DNA from: Pedobacter steynii
Lineage (GTDB): Bacteria > Bacteroidota > Bacteroidia > Sphingobacteriales > Sphingobacteriaceae
DNA length: 64,000 bases
Direction of reading: 5' to 3'
Assembly (NCBI RefSeq): GCF_001721645.1
Contig: NZ_CP017141.1
Span: 2,232,001 to 2,296,000 of the forward strand
Part shown: one piece after another, positions 9,675 to 19,606 of the stretch
Layout of the letters: each line of letters begins with the position of its first letter
Position numbering within the stretch: the stretch's first letter is position 1
Program-made: the position numbers and the translations under genes
Notes under the pieces: model-generated
Database searches by the model: none
Seen by the model: only the letters and a program-made list of their open reading frames with translations
Told to the model about the DNA's origin: nothing

Positions 9675-11609
9675 ATGAAAAAAACACTTTTTATAATATT
9701 CCTTTTTATTCAGGTACAGAGTGATGCTCAGATTACTTTGCCAAAAGTATTTTCGGATCATATGGTTCTGCAAAGAGATCTTGAAATTCCTGTTTGGGGA
9801 AACTCGGCTCCGGGTGCGCATATCCTGGCAGAACTTGGAAAATCCCAAGCCACTGCAACAGCAGATCGGAATGGAAAATGGAAGCTTCGTTTCCCAACAT
9901 TTAAAGCAGGTGGTCCCTACGAACTCAAAATTTCTGAATCCGGGAAACCGGATTCAGAAATTAGACTGAAAGGAGTGCTGATCGGAGATGTCTGGTTTGC
10001 TTCCGGGCAGTCCAATATGGAATGGGCTGTGCAACAGGCTCAGGATGCGGATCAGGAAATTGCAAGTGCCAACTATCCTGAAATCCGTTTACTTCAGGTA
10101 GCGCATGATCAGCAATTAACCCCTCAGCAGGATATCTTGTCCGGAAAATGGAAAGTTTGTAATCCTGTAAATGTATCACAGTTCTCAGCCGTTGCGTATT
10201 ACTTTGCCCGAATAATTCATAAGGATCAGCAGGTTCCGATCGGCATTATCCAAAGCACATGGGGAGGTACGCCGATAGAATCCTGGACTAGCCGCGACAA
10301 ATTGCTTAGCGCTGCAGTCACCCAAAAAAAAGCACTCGCAAATGATACACTCAGTCAGCAGCATTTTGTGAAAGATAGTCTTGACCTGATCCGCTTCTGG
10401 GATATAGTATATCATCCACAGCATAATACCGATAAGATCATACCGGAACCAAAGTACGATGACGCGAGCTGGCCGGTTGTTGAAATGCCCCGGCTGATTA
10501 AAGATTTTGGCATCGGACCTTATGAAGGGATGCTTTGGTTGCGTAAAAAACTCATCCTGCCCGAATCTTTTTCCGGAAAAGAATTGACATTGCATATCGG
10601 GCATCCCGAGATGAATTACTCTCTATATTTCAACGGAAAGGAAGTCTGTAAAACTAAATGGAATAGCGAGAAGAATCATTCTTACCCCATTCCGGCTGGT
10701 TGGCAGAAAAAAGGAGAAAATTTTGTAGCCATCCGATTGGCGATGTTATGGAGCGGGGGCGGATTAAATGCTCCTGCGGAGGACATGTATATTACTGACG
10801 GTGCTGCCAGGGTTCCTTTAGCAGGAAAATGGTCCTATCAAAAAGATCTGGAGCCAGGCCTTCCCAAAATATATAATTACCACTATTATCCGTTCTTGCT
10901 GTTTAATGCAATGGTGAATCCGGTCATTCCTTACGGGATCAGAGGATTCCTCTGGTATCAGGGAGAAGCGAATGAATCCGAGGCTTATCAGTACCGAAAG
11001 TTATTTCCCATGCTGATCACCGATTGGCGGAAACGCTGGGGCCAGGGCGATCTGCCATTTTTGTATGCTCAGCTGGCAAATTTTAAAAAAGTAAAACCGC
11101 TTCCTTCCGAGAGTGAATGGGCGGAGCTAAGGGAGGCCCAGACCTTGACATTATCCTATCCCAATACAGGGATGGCTTGCATCATCGACATTGGGGCAGC
11201 CGATAACATTCATCCTACCAACAAACAGGAGGTAGGCCGCCGTCTGGCATTGAATGCTAATAAATTGGTATATAAGCAAAATGGCACAGCATCCGGCCCG
11301 CTGTATAAAAGTTATCGGAAAGAAGGAAACCGCATCCGGATTAGCTTTACGAATGTCCCGGCTTCGCTTGCTGCCAGGGATGGTAAAAAAATAACAGGTT
11401 TTGCGGTTGCAGGTAAAGACAGACAATTCCACTGGGCAAAAGCCGCTATAGCCGGAAAAGAAGTGGTGGTTTACTGTGATCAGGTGTCTGATCCTGAGGC
11501 TCTACGCTATGGTTGGGCAGACAATCCCGAATGTAATCTGATCAATTCAGAAGGCTTGCCCGCCATTCCTTTCCGAACAGACAACTGGAAAGGGATTACC
11601 CAAAAATGA
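9675..11609 (+). CDS. SGNH sialate-O-acetylesterase-like carbohydrate acetylesterase (CE20-like)
   Basis: A 644-aa secreted esterase (signal peptide ending VQSDAQ). The SGNH hydrolase core has nucleophile S113 in ASGQSNMEW and the Asp-x-x-His pair D510/H513 in DNIHPTNK. Between them, about residues 255-375, lies a jelly-roll insertion (ELTLHIGHPEMNYSLYF, FVAIRLAMLWSGGG). This split-core layout is that of carbohydrate esterases once called sialate 9-O-acetylesterases, now including family CE20 enzymes that deacetylate xyloglucan. The neighbours make xyloglucan acetyl groups a better substrate guess than sialic acid; no sialidase or sialic-acid gene is near. It overlaps the next gene by 4 nt (ATGA), indicating translational coupling. 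Confidence 0.82.
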   Translation: MKKTLFIIFLFIQVQSDAQITLPKVFSDHMVLQRDLEIPVWGNSAPGAHILAELGKSQATATADRNGKWKLRFPTFKAGGPYELKISESGKPDSEIRLKGVLIGDVWFASGQSNMEWAVQQAQDADQEIASANYPEIRLLQVAHDQQLTPQQDILSGKWKVCNPVNVSQFSAVAYYFARIIHKDQQVPIGIIQSTWGGTPIESWTSRDKLLSAAVTQKKALANDTLSQQHFVKDSLDLIRFWDIVYHPQHNTDKIIPEPKYDDASWPVVEMPRLIKDFGIGPYEGMLWLRKKLILPESFSGKELTLHIGHPEMNYSLYFNGKEVCKTKWNSEKNHSYPIPAGWQKKGENFVAIRLAMLWSGGGLNAPAEDMYITDGAARVPLAGKWSYQKDLEPGLPKIYNYHYYPFLLFNAMVNPVIPYGIRGFLWYQGEANESEAYQYRKLFPMLITDWRKRWGQGDLPFLYAQLANFKKVKPLPSESEWAELREAQTLTLSYPNTGMACIIDIGAADNIHPTNKQEVGRRLALNANKLVYKQNGTASGPLYKSYRKEGNRIRISFTNVPASLAARDGKKITGFAVAGKDRQFHWAKAAIAGKEVVVYCDQVSDPEALRYGWADNPECNLINSEGLPAIPFRTDNWKGITQK

Positions 11610-13135
11610 ATAAGTTCTTAAATATGAATAAAATTATAATAACAATCTTTTTGATCCAGTTGAGCTTTTTCGCAAAAGCTCAATATCAAGTGAGTCCAAA
11701 TGCGAAAGGCCCGGGCTTTTATATGAACCCCATTTTTGCAGGCGATTATCCTGACCCAAGCATATTACGCGATGGGGATAATTATTACATGGTCCATTCA
11801 TCTTTTGAATATTACCCCGGCTTATTGGTCTGGCATTCAAAAGATCTGATTAACTGGAAACCGGTAACCCATGCTTTGCACAAAAAGGTTGGATCTGTGT
11901 ATGCACCTGATTTGGTGAAGTATAAAAATAAATTCTATATCTATTTCCCTGCAAACGGTACCAATTATGTGGTAACAGCAGATTCGATTGATGGTAAATG
12001 GACTGAACCAATCGACCTGAAAATTGGCAATATTGATCCGGGACATATTACAGACGAGCAGGGCAAAAGGTATTTGTTTTTCAGCGACGGAGGATTTGTG
12101 CCCTTGTCTGATGATGGTCTTTCCATTACAGGAAACCAAAAGAGTTCGTACAAAGGCTGGCCGATTCCCCGAGATTGGTCTATTGAGTGTTTTTGCCTGG
12201 AAGGTCCTAAGCTTATAAAAAGAGGCAAATACTACTACCTTACCGTCGCTGAAGGAGGAACGGCGGGACCTGTAACTGGCCATATGGTAGTTTCTGCAAG
12301 ATCAAAATCGCTGTCCGGGCCATGGGAAAATGCTCCTCATAACCCTATTGTCAGAGCGACATCACTATCTGAAAAATGGAGGTCAAAAGGACATGCCACC
12401 ATAATTGATGACGTGAAAGGAAACTGGTGGATGGTATTCCACGCTTACGAAAAAGACTTTTATAACAAGGGTCGGCAAACAATGCTTCTTCCTATAGAAT
12501 GGACTAAAGACGGTTGGTACAAAGTGCCGGCTGGCATAACGGATAGTGAACCCATCCGAAAACCAGACCTGGCCCCATCTAAAACTGATTTTAAATTGGA
12601 CGATAATTTTGAAGGTGATCAATTAAAACCCCAATGGGCATTCTTTGAAGAGCTGGATGTTAATAGGTTTAAACTAGATGGTAATGGTTTGTCTGTGAAG
12701 GCGAAAGGGAATTCTATAGGCAATAGTTCTCCCTTATTATGCATTCCGGAAGACCATTCTTATACCGTAGATGTGGAGGTCTCGATTGAAGGAAAAGCGA
12801 CCGCAGGATTGGCTCTTTTTTACAACAGTACCGCATCTTCAGGTATCCTGGCTAACAATGAGGATATAATAGCTGATTTACGTGGCTGGCAGGTTCGGGC
12901 TGAAAAAGAGGTCGTAAACAAACATGTATTCCTTCGTCTTAAAAATATAAACAACACGGTTGATATGTATTATAGCGTTGATGGTGTCAAATGGAATAAA
13001 ATCGAAAACTCCTTTGAGGTTTCGGGTATGCATCATAATGTACTCAGCGGATTTTTAAGCTTACGGATAGGTCTTTGTTCTATAGGAGAGGGGAAGGTAA
13101 CGTTTAAGAATTTTAAATATAAACCAATAAAATAA
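11606..13135 (+). CDS. GH43 glycosidase, probable alpha-L-arabinofuranosidase/beta-xylosidase
   Basis: A 509-aa secreted GH43 enzyme. The five-bladed propeller carries the catalytic base D50 in GDYPDPSILR, the pKa-tuning D144 in NIDPGH and the acid E199 in CLEGPKL. A C-terminal beta-sandwich (about 330-508) of the beta-xylosidase type follows. In a xyloglucan locus such an enzyme would remove arabinofuranosyl side groups, but GH43 also covers beta-xylosidases and the sequence alone does not decide. The start used overlaps the stop of the esterase gene (ATGA). A second in-frame ATG at 11624 gives an equally good signal peptide (MNKIIITIFLIQ ... KAQ) and may be the true start. Confidence 0.85.
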   Translation: MNKFLNMNKIIITIFLIQLSFFAKAQYQVSPNAKGPGFYMNPIFAGDYPDPSILRDGDNYYMVHSSFEYYPGLLVWHSKDLINWKPVTHALHKKVGSVYAPDLVKYKNKFYIYFPANGTNYVVTADSIDGKWTEPIDLKIGNIDPGHITDEQGKRYLFFSDGGFVPLSDDGLSITGNQKSSYKGWPIPRDWSIECFCLEGPKLIKRGKYYYLTVAEGGTAGPVTGHMVVSARSKSLSGPWENAPHNPIVRATSLSEKWRSKGHATIIDDVKGNWWMVFHAYEKDFYNKGRQTMLLPIEWTKDGWYKVPAGITDSEPIRKPDLAPSKTDFKLDDNFEGDQLKPQWAFFEELDVNRFKLDGNGLSVKAKGNSIGNSSPLLCIPEDHSYTVDVEVSIEGKATAGLALFYNSTASSGILANNEDIIADLRGWQVRAEKEVVNKHVFLRLKNINNTVDMYYSVDGVKWNKIENSFEVSGMHHNVLSGFLSLRIGLCSIGEGKVTFKNFKYKPIK

Positions 13136-13154
13136 ATCATTCCGGATAATTTTT

Positions 13155-15581
13155 ATGAATCTAATCACCAGAAGAATCAACCTATTAACCATCCTATTTT
13201 TACTGATCGTAAATTACTTTCCGGGTTATGCTCAGAATAAACCTGATCAGGAACGAAAACAGTTATTTGACTATGATTGGAAATTTATCCTGGCTGATGA
13301 GGCCTCAGCCAGATCAACAGATTTTAACGACGCCGGCTGGCGCAGCCTTGATTTGCCACATGATTGGAGTATTGAAGGGAAAATAAAACCTAAAAATCCC
13401 AGCGGAGGTGCCGGGGGCTATTTTCCTGCGGGTGTAGGCTGGTATAGGAAAACCTTTAAAGCTCCGGGGGAATGGAAAGGCAAAAATATTTCTATTTATT
13501 TTGAGGGGGTATATATGAATTCCGAGGTATTTATCAATGGAAAGTCTCTTGGTGTTCGCCCTTATGGTTATTCTTCATTTAGTTACGACCTGTCGCCTCA
13601 TTTGAATTTTGGTGGAGAAAATGTCATCGCTGTGCGCGTGGACAACTCTCAACAAATAAACTCCAGATGGTACACCGGATCCGGTATTTACCGCCATGTC
13701 TGGATGAGGGTTTCCGATCCGCTGCATGTGGCCGACTGGGGAGTAGCAATCAGCACTCCTATTGTATCCTCAAAAATGGCAACTGTGCAGGTAAAGACAC
13801 TGATAAAAAACGAAACTGGTTTAGCTCAGAATTTCCTGCTTAGGACTCGTCTGTGGTCTGTAAAATCCGGAAATGCGGGGAACCATAAAATAAAGGTAGA
13901 ACTGGCAGCTAATACTGAAAAGGAAATTATTCAAACTATAAAAGTAGCGAACCCTTTGTTATGGGCACCGGAAACGCCCAATTTATATCAGGCACAGTCT
14001 CAGCTATTAAAAGCTGACCGGGTTATAGACGAAACCCAAACTGGTTTTGGTATTCGTTCCTTAAGGTTTACTCCTGAAAATGGTTTCCAGCTTAACGGAA
14101 AAACAGTCAAGATCAGCGGTGGATGTGTACATCACGACAATGGTTGTCTGGGTGCAGCCGCCTTTGACCGGGCCGAAGAACGTAAGGTTGAGCAATTAAA
14201 AGCTGCCGGATTTAACGCAGTCAGAACCGCTCATAATCCTCCTTCCGAAGCTTTCCTCGATGCTTGTGACAAGCTGGGGCTACTGGTGATGGACGAAGCT
14301 TTTGATGGTTGGAAGGGTGCTAAAAATAAATACGATTACTCCATATATTTTGACCAGTGGTGGAAAAGTGATTTGGAAACGATGGTGTTGCGGGATAGAA
14401 ATCATCCCTCCATTTTTATGTGGAGTTCAGGCAATGAAGTATCCGAAAGAAAAACCCCCGAAGCCGTGCAAACGGCTAAAATGCTTGCCGCTGCAATCAA
14501 AAATATAGATGCAACCAGACCAGTTACTTCGGCGGTTGTCATCTGGGGCGAATGGGAGGTCTTTGATCCGCTCATGGCTGTTCATGATGTTGCCGGTTAT
14601 AACTATCAGTTGCATAGCGCACCAGCAGATCATAAGAGAATTTCTTCCCGCGTTATTGTGCAGACAGAATCCTATCCAAGAGATGCATTTGCCAACTGGA
14701 AACTGGTACAGGACAATAGTTATATTATTGGAGATTTTGTATGGTCGGCTATCGATTACCTGGGAGAATCAGGAATAGGACGCTCCTTCTATTCAGGTCA
14801 GGTGCCAGGAGAGAACTGGGACAACGAGATGTTTCCCTGGCATGGTGCTTACTGCGGAGATATAGATCTGACCGGATGGAGAAAACCGATATCACATTAT
14901 AGAAGCTTGTTATATAATGATACAGAAAAGCTGTACATGGCTGTTCGTGAACCCAATCCGGAACCATTGGAAATCAAAGAAACCAAATGGTCGGTATGGC
15001 CTACCTGGGAAAGCTGGACCTGGCCAGGTCATGAAGGGAAAAATATCGATGTAGAGGTATATTCAAAATATCCAAAAGTCAGGCTTTACCTGAACGATAA
15101 ACTGATCGGCGAAAAGGCAACAGGTCTGGAACAGGAATTCAGAGCTACTTTTTCCGTTCCTTTTATGCCTGGAATACTGAAGGCAACCGGCCTGGAAAAC
15201 GGTAAGGAAACAGCACCAGTCATCCTGCAAACCTCTGGAAATGCAGCGCTGGCTAAACTGACCGCCGATCGAAAGGAAATATTAGCTAACGGACAGGATT
15301 TATCATACGTTACAGTTGAAATAACCGATAAGAATGGGGTCATTCAACCGAATGCGACAAATCGCCTGCATTTCAAAATCGAAGGACCTGGTATAATTGC
15401 AGGAATAAGTAATGCTGATGTTAAAGATTACGATCAATATGCGGGCAGTTCAGTTAATGCATGGCATGGGCGGGCACTCGTAGTCATTAGAAGTACCCGT
15501 ACTACAGGTAATATTAAACTTTCAGTAACTTCCCCTGACTTAACAGAGGCAACTTTAAACATCCGAACCCTGAACAATTAG
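13155..15581 (+). CDS. GH2 glycosidase, beta-galactosidase-type, with extra C-terminal Ig-like domains
   Basis: An 808-aa secreted GH2 enzyme (signal peptide ending FPGYAQ). Order: N-terminal sugar-binding jelly roll (RSLDLPHDWSIEG, YFEGVYMNSEVFINGKSLG), an Ig-like domain, then a TIM barrel with KISGGCVHHDNGCLG, AVRTAHNPPS, acid/base E428 in SSGNEVSE and nucleophile E505 in QTESYPRD. C-terminal Ig-like modules of the DUF4982/Big type (about 620-805) follow. The family includes beta-galactosidases that trim galactosyl groups from xyloglucan; other GH2 activities are possible. It is 19 nt after the GH43 gene and in the same operon. The locus also encodes a second, shorter GH2 and a GH42. Confidence 0.86.
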   Translation: MNLITRRINLLTILFLLIVNYFPGYAQNKPDQERKQLFDYDWKFILADEASARSTDFNDAGWRSLDLPHDWSIEGKIKPKNPSGGAGGYFPAGVGWYRKTFKAPGEWKGKNISIYFEGVYMNSEVFINGKSLGVRPYGYSSFSYDLSPHLNFGGENVIAVRVDNSQQINSRWYTGSGIYRHVWMRVSDPLHVADWGVAISTPIVSSKMATVQVKTLIKNETGLAQNFLLRTRLWSVKSGNAGNHKIKVELAANTEKEIIQTIKVANPLLWAPETPNLYQAQSQLLKADRVIDETQTGFGIRSLRFTPENGFQLNGKTVKISGGCVHHDNGCLGAAAFDRAEERKVEQLKAAGFNAVRTAHNPPSEAFLDACDKLGLLVMDEAFDGWKGAKNKYDYSIYFDQWWKSDLETMVLRDRNHPSIFMWSSGNEVSERKTPEAVQTAKMLAAAIKNIDATRPVTSAVVIWGEWEVFDPLMAVHDVAGYNYQLHSAPADHKRISSRVIVQTESYPRDAFANWKLVQDNSYIIGDFVWSAIDYLGESGIGRSFYSGQVPGENWDNEMFPWHGAYCGDIDLTGWRKPISHYRSLLYNDTEKLYMAVREPNPEPLEIKETKWSVWPTWESWTWPGHEGKNIDVEVYSKYPKVRLYLNDKLIGEKATGLEQEFRATFSVPFMPGILKATGLENGKETAPVILQTSGNAALAKLTADRKEILANGQDLSYVTVEITDKNGVIQPNATNRLHFKIEGPGIIAGISNADVKDYDQYAGSSVNAWHGRALVVIRSTRTTGNIKLSVTSPDLTEATLNIRTLNN

Positions 15582-15600
15582 CAGTATAACCATAATAGTA

Positions 15601-17400
15601 ATGAACAAACTAAAGTCAGTATCCAAAGAATTGGTGTTTATCTTTCTATCAGTTTTTGTTTTTAGCTATGTCTCAAATGGCCAGACAGCAATGATCAATT
15701 CCCAATCGAGGCATTTAACAAGTTTGAATGGCGATTGGAATGTGATCATTGACCCTACCGGGCTTGGCGACTGGAGGCAAGTATGGCAGGAGAAAAAGCC
15801 GGAGAAAAAAACGGATTTTGTGGAGTACTCATTTGAAGGTGCACCGGTATTAAAAGTGCCGGGCGACTTCAATTCACAAATGCCTGAGCTGACCTATTTT
15901 GAAGGTGTGGTCTGGTATAAAAAACAAATCAATTATACGCTTCGAAAAGGAAAGCGACTTTTCCTGTATTTCGGGGCTGTCAATTATAAGGCTGATGTAT
16001 TTTTGAATGGGGAAAGAATTGGAAGTCATGAAGGTGGTTTTACTCCTTTTCAATTTGAAATCACAGAAAAAATAAAAGACGGGGTAAATGCACTGATCGT
16101 AAAGGTGGATAACAAACGCCTGAAAAACGGAATCCCGGGATTAGGGTATGATTGGTTTAATTATGGAGGCATCACCCGGGAGGTAAATCTTATTGAAACC
16201 GGCCACACTTATATTGAGGATTACCAAATTCAGCTCCCTAAAGAAAGCCGCAAAGAAATTTCCGGATGGATAAAGTTAAACGGAGCCAATAAGGAACAAG
16301 GTCTTAAAGTTAAAATTCCGGAACTGGGCCTGGTTTATTCCACAAAATCGGATAGCTCTGGTATGGCAAGATTGAAATTCCAGGCGTCTTTTAAACCCTG
16401 GTCGCCCGATAATCCCAAACTTTACAAAGTGCTTGTGGAAAGCGAGACAGATACCATTGAAGATGAAATCGGTTTCAGGAATATCGAAGTAAGGGGAAAT
16501 AAAGTATTTCTGAACGGCAAAATGATCTTTCTTAAGGGGGTAAATATTCATGAAGAGAATCCTTATAAAGGGGCAAAAGCATTTTCCAGCGAGGATGCCG
16601 TACTGCTATTGAACAGTGCCAAAGAACTTGGTTGTAATTTAGTTCGTCTGGCTCATTATCCGCACAATGAGCACATGATAAAGCAGGCTGAAAAAATGGG
16701 ACTAATGGTTTGGAGTGAATTACCCATTTACCAGCACATAGAATTTTCGGATACTGCGGTTCCTTTAAAAATGGAACTTATGCTTAAGGAAATGATCCAG
16801 AGGGATAGAAACCGCTGTAGTGTGGTAATCTGGAGTCTCTCCAATGAAACTTATACTTCCACGCCGGGAAGGGATTTAGAACTGGTTAGCCTCACCAAAA
16901 AATGCAGGGAAGCTGATCCGACAAGGTTGCTCACACATGTGGTGAATAATCAAGCCTACAACAACAATACATTTAAGGTATGGGATACACTTTACCGCTA
17001 CGCAGATCTCATCTCCCTGAACGAGTATGTGGGCTGGTATGTTCCCTGGCAAGGTAAACCGGTAGATACAAAATGGGAGTTAAACTATCCCGATAAGCCG
17101 GTTTTTATTTCAGAATTCGGAGCTGAAGCGCTTTATGGCAGCAAGGGCCCTATTGATGAAGCTGCCTTCTGGACAGAAGAATATCAGGAACAGATTTATA
17201 TTGATCAGCTAAAAATGTTCAGCACAACTCCCAATTTATGTGGGATAGCTCCCTGGCTTTTATTTGATTACCGTTCATTGGGTAGAATGCACCCGGTTTA
17301 TCAAAAAGGGTTCAACCGAAAAGGGCTGTTATCTGAAAAAGGGGAGAAGAAAAAGGCTTGGCAAGTCATGCATGAGCATTATTTGAAATACAAAAAATAA
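15601..17400 (+). CDS. GH2 glycosidase, beta-glucuronidase-like short form
   Basis: A 599-aa secreted GH2 protein with the compact beta-glucuronidase-like layout: a signal peptide (ending VSNGQ), a sugar-binding domain (TSLNGDWNVIIDP, WYKKQINYT, DVFLNGERIGSHEGGFTPF), an immunoglobulin-like domain and a TIM barrel. The barrel has KGVNIHEENP, VRLAHYPHNE, acid/base E416 in LSNETYTS and nucleophile E505 in FISEFGAEA. It lacks the C-terminal additions of the preceding GH2. The motifs do not separate beta-glucuronidase from beta-galactosidase. Xyloglucan has no common glucuronyl group, so a beta-galactosidase or a role on another hemicellulose is possible. It is 20 nt after the first GH2 gene. Confidence 0.82.
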   Translation: MNKLKSVSKELVFIFLSVFVFSYVSNGQTAMINSQSRHLTSLNGDWNVIIDPTGLGDWRQVWQEKKPEKKTDFVEYSFEGAPVLKVPGDFNSQMPELTYFEGVVWYKKQINYTLRKGKRLFLYFGAVNYKADVFLNGERIGSHEGGFTPFQFEITEKIKDGVNALIVKVDNKRLKNGIPGLGYDWFNYGGITREVNLIETGHTYIEDYQIQLPKESRKEISGWIKLNGANKEQGLKVKIPELGLVYSTKSDSSGMARLKFQASFKPWSPDNPKLYKVLVESETDTIEDEIGFRNIEVRGNKVFLNGKMIFLKGVNIHEENPYKGAKAFSSEDAVLLLNSAKELGCNLVRLAHYPHNEHMIKQAEKMGLMVWSELPIYQHIEFSDTAVPLKMELMLKEMIQRDRNRCSVVIWSLSNETYTSTPGRDLELVSLTKKCREADPTRLLTHVVNNQAYNNNTFKVWDTLYRYADLISLNEYVGWYVPWQGKPVDTKWELNYPDKPVFISEFGAEALYGSKGPIDEAAFWTEEYQEQIYIDQLKMFSTTPNLCGIAPWLLFDYRSLGRMHPVYQKGFNRKGLLSEKGEKKKAWQVMHEHYLKYKK

Positions 17401-17409
17401 ATTATTAAG

Positions 17410-19497
17410 GTGAAAAAATCTATAACACTATTCGTATTAACGATACTTATTTCATTATCGGTTGTAAAATCGCAGGAAGTGAATCCATTCTTCCCGGCAA
17501 AGGATCTGATTACAACCGGAATATACTATTATCCGGAACACTGGAAGGAAAGCCAATGGGAACGGGACATCAAGAAGATTTCAGATATGGGCTATGAGTT
17601 TGTTCATCTTGCCGAATTTGCCTGGTTTAAAATGGAGCCGAAAGAAGGGCAGTTTGATTTTGCCTGGCTGGATAAGGTGGTCGCCCTTTGTGTCAAACAT
17701 AAACTTAAAGTGCTCATGTGCACACCATCGGCAACTACACCAGCCTGGATGAGGGTAAATTATCCTGAAACATTTGTGATGGACGGGCATTATATCCGGG
17801 CCGAGCATGGGACGAGGGGGCTTGGCTCAATCGTCAACCCTAAATATCGGTTGTTTGTAGAAAAGGTGGTTACGGAAATGGCAAGGCGCTACGGACAAAA
17901 TAAAGACGTGATCGGGTGGCAGCTGGATAATGAACCGGATGCCAAACCAGATTATAGCCCTTCATCGCAGGAGGCTTTCAGGCAATGGCTAAAAAATAAA
18001 TACAAAACGGTTGAGTCATTAAATGATGCCTGGGGTACAGCGTTCTGGAGCCAGTGGTACAATAACTTTAACGAGGTGATGATCCATAATACCAACCTGG
18101 TGGGTTGGTGGGGAAACAACCCTCATGCCTTACTCGATTTTAAGCGTTATTGTGCGGATGCTCAGGCCGAATTTCTTGATTTTCAGGCCGGCACCTTGCG
18201 TAACTACATTTCAAAGAATCAATACATCACCACTAATTATACTGCAGTTTCTCCGGGGTCTGATGCGGGAAGAACAAAGAAACTCGATTTTGCAGCCTAC
18301 ACCGCTTACCCTAACGGAGGCAGTGACAATATCGGGGAGCTTGGTTTCAGATTGGGAGACAGTAAAGTGATCCTTTTTGCATCAGCCTATTTTAAGCACT
18401 TGGGAGGGGTATCTGGAGTCATGGAGATCCAGCCGGGGCCGGTAAACTGGGGAGCATATAATCCGCTTCTTTTGCCCGGAACCGTACGCATGTGGTTGTA
18501 CCATACCTTTGCTGCTGGAGGGAAACTGGCCTGTTCCTATCGGTTCCGGCAGATTTTGTACAGCTCCGAGCAATACCATGCAGGGGTCATTCAAACAGAT
18601 GGGGTTACGCCTTCGCCCGGGGGTGAGGAGTATATCGAATTCATGAAAGAAATCAAGGAGCTGCGGCAGCAATACAGGCCGGGTGTTAAGGTGCCGGAAA
18701 AACTTGCCGCGAGGTCGACTGCAATTCTTTGGAACCTGGAAAACTATTGGACGATCGAAAGGCAAAAACAAACTACACAGTGGAATACCTGGAATTACCC
18801 GGTTAAGTTTCTGGAAATGGCGAAGTCTTTAGGCGCCCAGGTTGATGTGATACCTGAAACTACCGATTTGTCGGATTATAAAGTAGTCATCGTTCCCGCT
18901 TACGAACTGGCGGATGCCGCTTTAATTAAGAAATGGAATAATTATGTGTCCGCCGGAGGGCATTTAATCCTTACCTGTCGCACCGCAACCAAAGATCGTA
19001 TGGGGCATTTCTGGGAGGCTAAGCCGGCAGCGCCAATCGCTGACCTTATCGGAGCTCAGGTGATCGCAACTGATATGCTTTCAGCTCATGCGAAAGGCGA
19101 TATCCGGATGAAGTCAAAACATTACAGTTGGAATAACTGGGCGGATTTGCTATCGCCTGAGCGGAATACAGAAGTACTGGCAACCTATGAAAACCAATTT
19201 TACAAGGGGAAGGCAGCTGTGGTAAAACGGAGAATCGGTAAAGGGTCTGTAACTTATATCGGCGTAGATACGGACGATTCCAATCTGGAAAAGGACATCT
19301 TAAAAAACATCTACGCTGATGCGGGAGCAACCACAGAAGACTATCCGCAAGGTGTTTATGTGTATTGGAGGGATGGTTTCTATATGGCTGTAAATTATTC
19401 TTCTGCTGATTATACCATGAAGATCCCGGAAACTTCAAAAGTGTTTGTTGGAGAGAAAATATTAAAGCCTGCAGGCGTATTGGTTTGGAGCGAATAA
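17410..19497 (+). CDS. GH42 beta-galactosidase
   Basis: A 695-aa GH42 enzyme with an N-terminal signal peptide (ending VVKSQ), so it is exported, whereas many GH42 enzymes are cytoplasmic. Motifs: YYPEHWKESQWERDI at the start of the barrel, acid/base E175 in QLDNEPD, nucleophile E339 in GVMEIQPGPVNWG, a middle trimerisation-type domain with the glutamine-amidotransferase-like fold (about 440-640), and a small C-terminal beta domain. Translation starts at GTG (17410), 10 nt after the GH2 stop; no ATG gives the signal peptide. It is the last gene of the long operon and presumably removes beta-galactosyl groups. Confidence 0.88.
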   Translation: MKKSITLFVLTILISLSVVKSQEVNPFFPAKDLITTGIYYYPEHWKESQWERDIKKISDMGYEFVHLAEFAWFKMEPKEGQFDFAWLDKVVALCVKHKLKVLMCTPSATTPAWMRVNYPETFVMDGHYIRAEHGTRGLGSIVNPKYRLFVEKVVTEMARRYGQNKDVIGWQLDNEPDAKPDYSPSSQEAFRQWLKNKYKTVESLNDAWGTAFWSQWYNNFNEVMIHNTNLVGWWGNNPHALLDFKRYCADAQAEFLDFQAGTLRNYISKNQYITTNYTAVSPGSDAGRTKKLDFAAYTAYPNGGSDNIGELGFRLGDSKVILFASAYFKHLGGVSGVMEIQPGPVNWGAYNPLLLPGTVRMWLYHTFAAGGKLACSYRFRQILYSSEQYHAGVIQTDGVTPSPGGEEYIEFMKEIKELRQQYRPGVKVPEKLAARSTAILWNLENYWTIERQKQTTQWNTWNYPVKFLEMAKSLGAQVDVIPETTDLSDYKVVIVPAYELADAALIKKWNNYVSAGGHLILTCRTATKDRMGHFWEAKPAAPIADLIGAQVIATDMLSAHAKGDIRMKSKHYSWNNWADLLSPERNTEVLATYENQFYKGKAAVVKRRIGKGSVTYIGVDTDDSNLEKDILKNIYADAGATTEDYPQGVYVYWRDGFYMAVNYSSADYTMKIPETSKVFVGEKILKPAGVLVWSE

Positions 19498-19606
19498 TCG
19501 GATCTGAAATACTATAATTCTCAAAAGATATGATGATTTAATCGTAGTTTAGCTATGTTAACAATAAACAACCAATTATAACTGCCTACGGCTTCAGCTT
19601 TTACCA

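Noticed and set aside
9675..11609. Sialic-acid metabolism suggested by the sialate-O-acetylesterase similarity
   Set aside because: No sialidase, lyase or transporter for sialic acid is present; the neighbours point to plant hemicellulose.
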